This document shows, in pieces, positions 5,977 to 7,755 of a stretch of DNA of 7,755 nucleotides. A program made the translations under genes and the position numbers. A model generated the notes under the pieces. That model had not been told where the DNA came from, did not search any database, and saw only the letters and a list, made by a program, of their open reading frames with translations. Position 1 is the stretch's first letter, and each line of letters opens with the position of its first letter. Source of the DNA: an uncultured Bacteroides sp. (GTDB taxonomy: Bacteria > Bacteroidota > Bacteroidia > Bacteroidales > Bacteroidaceae); assembly GCA_934716785.1 (NCBI GenBank), contig CAKUYM010000203.1, forward strand, positions 1 through 7,755, in the 5' to 3' direction.

Positions 5977-6014
5977 ATTAAAATGCATGTCCGAAATTAA
6001 AATGCATATCCGAA
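5977..6014. repeat. 19-bp tandem duplication at the stop codon of the barrel gene
   Basis: Two 19-bp copies, 5977-5995 and 5996-6014, are adjacent and differ at one base (ATGCATGTCCG versus ATGCATATCCG). The right-hand copy encodes, on the minus strand, the last residues FGYAF and the TAA stop of the barrel protein. The left-hand copy repeats these bases after the stop and is untranslated. Confidence 0.85.
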
Positions 6015-6782
6015 GCCGACATTCAAATATATGGGATACATGGAGAAGGTGATTGTATGGAAATCGTTTTTAAAGATGTTGTTCAGTCCCCAAGTGAGGT
6101 CTGCATAGACATTCAGATGTTTGAAAGCTCGCCATTCGGCCCCTGCCTGCAATCCCCATTGGAAACGGCGCAAGTCGTCCGAGAAGTCGTAGGTCGCAAT
6201 CTTTCCGCCGGTAAATTCCACTTTAGGACCGGTAGGGTCGTCTTCACGCAGATATCCTTCATACACGTGTCCGGAGAATTCTCTTGAAAGTATATAGGAG
6301 AAGTAGGGACCTGCCTTCACATTCCATCGGTCGGTCAGTTTATAAGTCGCCATCAATGGAATGGCAAGTCCTGCTGTGTGTACCTTGGTCTTCACTCCGC
6401 CCGTCCACATGCCGCTGATTCTTTCGCCGCCTTGTCCGAGAATTTCCATACCGTAGTTCTTTACGGTGGCTTCGGTTGTCATCGCCTTGTTTTCAAGACG
6501 CAGCCCGACGATGATGCCTAACTTGTTGCGGACAGCCACCCATTTAGTGATTTCGCCACCGATGGTTATGGCAAGTGTCGGATTATAGCCGTCTATCGAA
6601 CGAATCTCCACCGGCAAGGGAAGGGGGGCTGTGCCACCGATGCTGATTCCGGCTTTTACTTCATATTCCAGTCCGTGCAGTGCCGACCGGATAAGGGTTT
6701 CGTTTCTGTCTACTTGTGAATGGCAGGGTAGGGCTATTGCCATGTTGGCAAGCAAACTGAGTATATATGGATAAATCTTCAT
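5997..6782 (-). CDS. Outer-membrane beta-barrel protein (porin-like, OMP_b-brl type)
   Basis: The 261-residue protein starts with a signal peptide (hydrophobic about residues 5-18, probable cleavage near HSQ at 21-23). Alternating hydrophobic/polar strands with aromatic girdles follow, such as KLTDRWNVKAGPYFSYIL and WGLQAGAEWRAFKHLNVYAD. It ends in FGYAF, and a C-terminal Phe is the usual signal for BAM-mediated insertion. The pattern fits an 8-10-strand barrel of the Bacteroidota outer-membrane beta-barrel family; the transported or bound molecule is unknown. It lies 51 bp downstream of the PCMD gene on the same strand, so the two are probably one transcription unit. No convincing intrinsic terminator was found before aroC, so read-through into aroC is possible. 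Its 3' end is tandemly duplicated. Confidence 0.82.
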   Translation of the reverse strand: MKIYPYILSLLANMAIALPCHSQVDRNETLIRSALHGLEYEVKAGISIGGTAPLPLPVEIRSIDGYNPTLAITIGGEITKWVAVRNKLGIIVGLRLENKAMTTEATVKNYGMEILGQGGERISGMWTGGVKTKVHTAGLAIPLMATYKLTDRWNVKAGPYFSYILSREFSGHVYEGYLREDDPTGPKVEFTGGKIATYDFSDDLRRFQWGLQAGAEWRAFKHLNVYADLTWGLNNIFKNDFHTITFSMYPIYLNVGFGYAF

Positions 6783-6833
6783 CTTTCTGATTATTGTATA
6801 ATTGATTCTTTGAGTTATCTATTTAGTTCTCGA

Positions 6834-7755
6834 TTAATCTTCCGCATGATAGACTAATTCGACTTCATCAATTAGCAAGGTGCTCCCGATGGCTCCGTTG
6901 AAATAGGCTCCTTCCAAGCTTGAGGTAAATACGATGGCAACATTATATTTTCCATTTTTCAGTTTTTCCTTGTCGATAAATTTGCCGGGCATGGTCGTGA
7001 ACGGAAGTTTGAAATAAGTCCATTCATCCGTTTCTTTGGCATTGTCGATGCGTGCCATCGAAACTAAATTCGGGCTGGTGAATGCATTGCTTCCATCAAG
7101 TGTAGGCACAGATTCTGTAGTCTCGTACATGATGGCATATATATCGCAAATGTCGCGTTTCCCGTCGACCACTTTTCCTTCTTGCGTGAATTTATCTCCC
7201 GCTTTATATTTGTAATAACCTGCAAGATAAGTCGGTACATACCGGAAGGGAAGTCCGAACTTTGTGGCTTGCAGCGGATTGCTCATCGCATCGGCCACAT
7301 CAAAAGAACCGATGAATAAATTGCCGGCAGCGATAGGCATCCCCATTAGTCCTCCGAAAAATCCCGTGCTGCGGGTCACTAAGGAAAGACATTTCCCCTC
7401 TTTGCCGTCCGTCACTTGGAAAGTGGGGTAGTCTTCAGCCGTTTTGGGAACTCCGGTCATGGCGTAACCGGCATTTCCGCTCGCCCATTCCATGACTACT
7501 TTATCGCCTTCACGCTCCACGAAGATGTAGTATTTCTTTCCGCCTAAAGTATCTTCGAAGTGATAATTGGTTGCGAGTTCCGTGTCGATGACAGACACGG
7601 TATAGGTCTTTTTCCAAACACCGTCGGCGGCTGTAACGGTATATTTCTGTGGAGAATTAAAATCACGTACAGTACCGCTTAGCGGGCTGATTGTAGCCCC
7701 TTGAGTCAGGACAAATTCCGGAGAAAGTGCAGAAACATCCGCCTCCGGTCCTACA
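6834..7755 (-). CDS. PCMD-domain surface protein, C-terminal part (5' end outside window)
   Basis: The minus-strand frame is open from the window edge to TAA at 6834-6836, giving 306 visible residues. The first 57 or so form an Ig-like segment of the DUF5018 kind (DFNSPQKYTVTAADG...KTYTVSV), common in Bacteroides surface proteins. From about residue 60 the protein resembles the PCMD domain (putative carbohydrate metabolism domain, PF13201), with YHFED near its start, MPIAAGNLFIGSFD in the middle, the LAGYYKYKAGDKF motif, and a C-terminal beta strand LLIDEVELVY. PCMD proteins are usually exported lipoproteins with a proposed, unproven carbohydrate-related role. A GTG at 7598 is internal, not a start, because the Ig-like segment continues in frame upstream of it. 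The gene sits upstream of the barrel gene, suggesting an envelope pair. The signal peptide and full length cannot be judged. Confidence 0.82.
   Translation of the reverse strand, partial: VGPEADVSALSPEFVLTQGATISPLSGTVRDFNSPQKYTVTAADGVWKKTYTVSVIDTELATNYHFEDTLGGKKYYIFVEREGDKVVMEWASGNAGYAMTGVPKTAEDYPTFQVTDGKEGKCLSLVTRSTGFFGGLMGMPIAAGNLFIGSFDVADAMSNPLQATKFGLPFRYVPTYLAGYYKYKAGDKFTQEGKVVDGKRDICDIYAIMYETTESVPTLDGSNAFTSPNLVSMARIDNAKETDEWTYFKLPFTTMPGKFIDKEKLKNGKYNVAIVFTSSLEGAYFNGAIGSTLLIDEVELVYHAED

Noticed and set aside
5941..5996. Intrinsic terminator after the barrel gene
   Set aside because: A T6 run exists on the minus strand, but no stable hairpin precedes it.
5968..6000. Tiny plus-strand ORF after a GGAGG sequence at 5960-5964
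   Set aside because: Only 10 codons, with just 3 bp between GGAGG and ATG, lying across the barrel gene's duplicated 3' end. It is a chance match, and strong Shine-Dalgarno sequences are not typical here.
6834..7598. Complete PCMD gene starting at GTG 7598
   Set aside because: The frame stays open to the window edge and the Ig-like segment continues upstream of that GTG, so the gene is truncated by the window.

Overview
The window looks like chromosomal DNA of a Bacteroidales gut commensal, most likely a Bacteroides of the thetaiotaomicron/ovatus type. The evidence is an exported choloylglycine hydrolase, a PCMD-domain surface protein paired with a small outer-membrane barrel, a short Crp/Fnr regulator of the Bacteroidota kind, A-rich translation starts without strong Shine-Dalgarno sequences, and two candidate -7 boxes of the form TAnnTTTG. 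The species cannot be fixed from the sequence alone.

Layout. At 1-180 (+) is the 3' end of an unrecognised gene, followed by a good intrinsic terminator (241-271). At 491-1207 (-) is a short-chain dehydrogenase/reductase, and upstream of it on the same strand is a Crp/Fnr-type regulator (1317-1898). The regulator diverges from a bile salt hydrolase gene (bsh, 2179-3234, +). The 280-bp divergent region carries three tandem 13-bp repeats containing the palindrome TTAGACTAA. The stop codon of bsh lies inside a 25-bp imperfect tandem repeat of about 3.5 copies, and a strong hairpin (3331-3366) then separates bsh from the convergent minus-strand genes. These are an M20 dipeptidase (3424-4788) and, 10 bp upstream of it, chorismate synthase aroC (4799-5875), probably one operon. 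An exact TAnnTTTG box and a 14-bp palindrome lie upstream of aroC. Further along the minus strand are an outer-membrane beta-barrel protein (5997-6782), whose stop codon lies in a 19-bp tandem duplication, and the C-terminal part of a PCMD-domain surface protein (6834 to the window end).

How the genes may work together. bsh would deconjugate glycine- or taurine-conjugated bile acids in the periplasm. The divergent regulator is a candidate controller of bsh and/or the SDR, and the SDR might act on a steroid or another carbonyl substrate; both links are inference. aroC supplies chorismate for aromatic amino acids and other products, and the dipeptidase recycles peptides. The PCMD and barrel genes look like a two-gene cell-envelope unit. 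No classical new defence system, CRISPR array, IS element or RNA gene was found. The most unusual content is the tandem repeats at gene ends and in the bsh/regulator promoter region.
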